DNA from: Fagopyrum homotropicum
Taxonomy: Eukaryota; Streptophyta; Magnoliopsida; Caryophyllales; Polygonaceae
Assembly: GCA_033239125.1 (NCBI GenBank)
Contig: BSWB01000001.1
Coordinates: 880,501 to 944,500 of the forward strand
Length of the DNA stretch: 64,000 nucleotides
Reading direction: 5' to 3'
Of this stretch, positions 56,974 to 64,000 are shown piece by piece. The first letter of the stretch is position 1. Each line of letters begins with the position of its first letter. The position numbers were made by a program, and so were the translations under genes. Below the pieces are notes generated by a model. That model had not been told where the DNA came from and did no database searches. It was given only the letters and a program-made list of their open reading frames with translations.

Positions 56974-58776
56974 TCAGAGCAGTCCTCGCCGTCGTTTGTA
57001 GTCTCCGACAGTCAACGTGAGCAGATGACCTCTCTCGTCCTCGTGAACCTGGCACCCGATTGTCGCCTCAATCCTCTGCTTCCTCGCCATGAATGCAGAT
57101 CCAGCTCCATGAACACCTCCAAGCCTTTGCAATGGAGCCAAGGATATTGGAAGCTCAAACCCGTGCAATGTGTTTGAATGTGTGCCTTGGTCCACCGGAG
57201 CATTCGTGTCCACAAGCTTACCCGCTCCATTAGCTTCCTTCAATGCAGCTTCAGTATTAGTACTGCCTTCAGCTGTGGCAGTAGTATTATTAGGTTCAGC
57301 TTCGGTTTTAGTAGCGAAGTAGTTCCGAGACCTAGTCCACCTCCGTGAGAATGGATCGTACCCATCTTCACCTGCCTTCAAGTCTGGATTAACCCATTTT
57401 AGCCCTGAAGCTACCTTAAAGTTCTCAACTCGGTTCTTACGGTTCATCTCTTGAAGCTTAAGTGCCTTCTCGTCCTTTGTCTGTGATGATCTTCGGACCT
57501 CTTCTAGCTCTTGAATCCTCTCTCTGATCCTTTCAACTTCTCCTTCATCGTTTTTCTCCGTGGCTTTCTCCATTTCTCTCCTTAGCTTCTCCCTCTCGAC
57601 CGCGATGTTCAATGGCCTTGAAGATGCTTTCTTCTTCTCAAGCATCTGTTTAACAGTCTCAGCAGAGTAAACAAAGGTGTTTGCTTTATCGATAGCGTCT
57701 TTCTTCGCCTTGACTTCCTTCCTGGTTGGCATAGAGCCGCCATTACGCTCCACCTCGTGGGCCCACTGTTCAAAGTCTTCCTTAGAAGGAGGAGAATCAG
57801 AGACCCTAGCCATCTGCCACCTTGCAGCAGACCTCTCACTACCCCATACACAGTTCAAGTATTGATGAGTTGTTTTGTTCTCCAGTTGATACGATCTGTT
57901 TGGATCCGAGGAATCGAGATTTTGTACAATGCATAACCTGTAGATGTTTTCCCCAGATCGCATACCAATGCCAACCCTCACAAAACAGCCAATGATTAGC
58001 TCTTCAAAGAAAGGCTCCATAAACCATTTAGCCAATTTTGACCTACGAATAGTGATGCTCTTAATATCTTCAAAAGTTACGGTCTCCCTGACCATCTCAT
58101 CTTCACTATCATCCATCTTGCCATCTCCCATGGAACCATCTTCACTGTCGGACCCACTTCCACTGTCGCTTGGGCTAGAGCTCCTTGGACCAGGAGCTAG
58201 TATGGATGGATCACCTGGCCTCTTCCTGGTTTCTGGGGCCAGCTTCATACGTCTTGCTCGTAACTCATTCAGAGCATCAACTTTGGCAGCTGATTTATCA
58301 GCATATCTGGCTGATGTACGCACACTACGAGAAGAAGACGGAGGTGATACCTTTTTATCATTCTTCCACCTTGATAGCATCTGTTTATGCAGTTTCTTGT
58401 CGTCTTTCTTCGATGCTCTATCAGAAAGAATCAGCTCTCGCTCGAGTTCTGTCAACTGCGCAAGTTGTTCCCTGTCATCTTCATCCTTGTAAAGGTCACT
58501 ACCAACATCAGATTCGTCACTGTCATGATTCTCTTCCCCGTCTAAGCTTTCCTGGTGGTCACTACTCTTCTTCGAGCGTTTTTTCAAAGGAGCACGTGAG
58601 CCAGACGGCTTTCTGCTAGAATATTTATTATCATCAGCAGAGTCATCTTTAGAACTGCTATCATCATCAGAATACGACTGGTGTTGTCTACTTGACAGTT
58701 GACGTGCCTGTTTTGTTGTCCCTGAAGCAATAGTTCTTCCAGCAGCTTCAAGAAGCAAGTCATCCAGATCTGCCAT
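56974..58776 (-). CDS. VIP5: RTF1 homologue of the PAF1 complex (VIP5-like)
   Basis: Nuclear transcription-elongation factor. PAF1C promotes H2B ubiquitination and H3K4/H3K36 methylation, and in Arabidopsis VIP5 is needed for FLC expression. A single coding exon gives 600 residues, close to the recalled VIP5 length of about 640. Order: MADLDDLLLEAAGR start; long Ser/Asp/Lys-rich acidic region (about 30-230); Plus3 domain (about 231-365: TFEDIKSITIRRSKLAKWF, GCFVRVGIG, YQLENKTTHQYLNC); charged coiled coil (375-440); LQEMNRKNRVENFK; C-terminal RLGGVHGAG near 570. On the minus strand TGTAG/GAGAAC just before the ATG and GCAG/GTAATC near 59547 suggest a leader intron of about 760 bases. It converges on UBC13 and lies downstream of the KARI gene in the same direction. 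Confidence 0.95.
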   Translation of the reverse strand: MADLDDLLLEAAGRTIASGTTKQARQLSSRQHQSYSDDDSSSKDDSADDNKYSSRKPSGSRAPLKKRSKKSSDHQESLDGEENHDSDESDVGSDLYKDEDDREQLAQLTELERELILSDRASKKDDKKLHKQMLSRWKNDKKVSPPSSSRSVRTSARYADKSAAKVDALNELRARRMKLAPETRKRPGDPSILAPGPRSSSPSDSGSGSDSEDGSMGDGKMDDSEDEMVRETVTFEDIKSITIRRSKLAKWFMEPFFEELIIGCFVRVGIGMRSGENIYRLCIVQNLDSSDPNRSYQLENKTTHQYLNCVWGSERSAARWQMARVSDSPPSKEDFEQWAHEVERNGGSMPTRKEVKAKKDAIDKANTFVYSAETVKQMLEKKKASSRPLNIAVEREKLRREMEKATEKNDEGEVERIRERIQELEEVRRSSQTKDEKALKLQEMNRKNRVENFKVASGLKWVNPDLKAGEDGYDPFSRRWTRSRNYFATKTEAEPNNTTATAEGSTNTEAALKEANGAGKLVDTNAPVDQGTHSNTLHGFELPISLAPLQRLGGVHGAGSAFMARKQRIEATIGCQVHEDERGHLLTLTVGDYKRRRGLL

Positions 58777-60218
58777 GTTCTCCTACAGTCTACTGCCAAA
58801 TCAATGTCCAAATGATCAGGAAATTATTTCTATACTTGTACAAAAAGAAAAACACAACACACGAAAGAAAGAACACGAAGACATTCCGCAATCATATCCC
58901 ACCACAATCCACATTACTGCATTTTGGTGCTTTTTAAGCAACAAAACACTTCCATTCGGATTCAAACTAGCCTTTACTACAACAGCAATAACACATAAAA
59001 ACTCGGTTTTCTAACCTATCCCGATAATAAATATCGATCTACCCCATGGATGGTACTTTGCCTGGTAGATGTGTTCTTCAATCTCCTTATCATCCAATAT
59101 AACCTAATTTAAGTACGTGCAATACAAACTATCTATAAATGATTAAAAGAAATCTAAAAGAGATTGACCAAAACCATAAAACATCTGAAAAGTAGTGCTG
59201 AGCAATATGAACTAAAATCTCTTCAATTTTCACAAAGAAATACTCCAAAATTTGCATGTATTCACAATACAAACAGCTGCCCAGCTCAATCTTAAAATCT
59301 GAACTTTTCATCTCAAGATTCACCATAAACAAACAAATTTCTAAACAAATGTTACAGGTGTAAACCAAATTCATATCAGAAATTTACGCATTCACATAAC
59401 CTAAGCGGATATTTCAGATAATTCGCCTCCAAGTCGGCACAACCAAATCCCAAAAGCAGGGAAGAAGATTGAAGCTTTCCTCCGCGTAAAACAAAATATC
59501 CGAATAACAAATTTCAACAATGAACTAGAGAAAGCATAAGATTGATTACCTGCGAGTATCGAAGTTCGGAAGAGGATTTGGGTTTAGCGGTGCAAGCTGC
59601 GAAGAAGAACTCACTTTTCTTTGTAGTTTCTATTTCCCATGTAAGGGGTAAGTGGGAATTAGATTTTGTTAACAATGACAAAACTGTCCGTATGTCCATG
59701 GACTGGGCTTGGGCTTACCGGCCCAACAAGCTAGCGGGTATTACTTCAAACGACGTCGTTTGAATTTGCAAAAAGCCAAAAATTCAGCTCATAATTAATA
59801 CACAATGTCGTCATGAGAACTTATTTCTTTCAGAAAACACTTCTTAATTGTAGTATAACACAAATAATTATGCAAATTAGAATAATTTGCTCCTCAGAAG
59901 ATTAGTTATATTTGGTATAGTTAATTCATTTGTATAAGATCATTAACATATTTGAGAAATTATTGTTTAAAACAAACCTTGAGAATCTTATTTATCCCAT
60001 CACTATGAAGGTAAAGGCAAGATCACATAACATAATCTTTGACATACAGCTTTTGATTTGAACAGGACACTAAAGATTATAACTAGTAGGCAAAAAACTC
60101 TGGGAAAAAACAAAACTTAAGGGAAAGAACAGAGTTCTTCAAGCATAACATAAATTAGCAAGAGCATGAAGCATAATCTAATATGACATACAATAGGAAA
60201 AAGCGTTCACGGCAAATT
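58777..60218. other. RTF1/VIP5 leader and promoter, then KARI 3' region
   Basis: 58788-59547 is the probable leader intron of the RTF1 gene, and about 59548-59650 its first non-coding exon. A promoter-like stretch follows, then AT-rich DNA and the 3' UTR of the KARI gene (to 60218). Short frames here have no family resemblance. Confidence 0.6.
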
Positions 60219-63486
<3,268 letters not shown>

Positions 63487-63570
63487 GAATGAGCTTTACG
63501 AGCTTAGAGAGAGGAGGAGAAATGGGGGATTTTAGTGAGGGTGAGGGTTTGGAACGGCGGAGAAGAGAGA

Positions 63571-63580
63571 AGTATATAAA
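63571..63580 (-). promoter_or_regulatory. Possible TATA box of the KARI gene
   Basis: The minus strand reads TTTATATACT about 85-95 bases upstream of the KARI ATG, leaving a leader of roughly 50-60 bases. Motif and spacing only. Confidence 0.35.
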
Positions 63581-63719
63581 GGACGGCCACACACAGTGTA
63601 GCAGACCCGATGGGACCCACTGGGATAGGGTTCGCTACAAACAGTATTCATTTCGCATAAATTGCACAAAACTACCCCGCATTGAACAAGACAGCAACAC
63701 AATACAATGGAGAATAGGA

Positions 63720-63878
63720 CCGTAAACTACGGATTTCCGGTCCGGTCCGATCCAGTTCGGTCCGGTTTGGACCGAAAAACCTCACCAAAATTGCACCATT
63801 TAGGTACAAACCGGTCCGGTCCGGTCCGAAAATTTTATCAATTCACGGTCCACCGGTCCGGTCCGTATGCACAGTCCT
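63720..63878. repeat. CGGTCCG-word array upstream of KARI
   Basis: CGGTCCGGTCCG and TTCGGTCCGGTTTGG recur about ten times in 150 bp, partly as perfect tandem CGGTC pentamers. Such arrays also occur weakly at 19430-19510 and 36755-36830. No coding sequence. It sits about 130 bp upstream of the putative KARI TATA box. Confidence 0.65.
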
Positions 63879-64000
63879 GCTTGAACTAGATAATCGAAAT
63901 TTTAGTTAGTGTATTTTGGCAAATAACCGGGTTAATTTTGCCTTACAATTTGCTTACAAATAATTGTCCAAATTTACTTTCTTGAGTTGCTTCCTTTAAA

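Noticed and set aside
57944..58619. Long plus-strand frames opposite RTF1/VIP5
   Set aside because: Antisense shadows of a Ser/Asp-rich coding exon.

Overview
The window is nuclear DNA of a flowering plant, almost certainly a eudicot. Genes have many short GT-AG introns, intergenic DNA is AT-rich with MITEs and degenerate repeats, and the proteins belong to plant families (plant-type PEPC, chloroplast ketol-acid reductoisomerase, EDR1-domain Raf-like kinase, HIPP metallochaperone, trihelix factor). I could not identify the species. Exon boundaries were derived by hand from splice dinucleotides, reading phase and remembered family alignments. No database search was run.

Layout: (1) 1-6116, minus strand: two tandem phospholipase A1-II-like genes with the same three-exon structure. 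The left copy runs off the window edge and carries an in-frame acidic minisatellite that enlarges one loop by well over 150 residues. (2) 6117-9200: repeats, including a MITE and a dead LINE RNase H fragment. (3) 11108-20177, plus: a 16-exon Raf-like MAPKKK with an EDR1 domain. (4) 21709-22854, plus: a SIP1-clade trihelix transcription factor. (5) About 23.3-31.5 kb: a gene desert with microsatellites, hairpin-rich iterated-word repeats and one orphan coding-like fragment. (6) 31959-37155, plus: plant-type C3 PEP carboxylase. (7) 38896-40328, plus: an isoprenylated HMA metallochaperone. (8) 41587-44892, plus: a 14-3-3 protein. (9) 47785-51420, plus: a HAD FMN-hydrolase-like enzyme fused to a riboflavin-kinase-like domain that has lost its key motifs. 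(10) 52547-55900, plus: UBC13-type E2. (11) 56974-58776, minus: RTF1/VIP5 of the PAF1 complex. (12) 60219-63486, minus: plastid ketol-acid reductoisomerase.

The genes do not form a pathway or cluster; this is an ordinary plant gene neighbourhood with housekeeping and signalling genes. The most unusual items are the poly-Asp expansion in the lipase, the degenerate riboflavin-kinase domain, and repeat families built by iterating a short word in both orientations. Two of those families have copies in opposite orientation about 17-20 kb apart. There is also a LINE 3' fragment with a clear target-site duplication and duplicated flanking DNA at its 5' side, and a long inverted repeat inside an intron.
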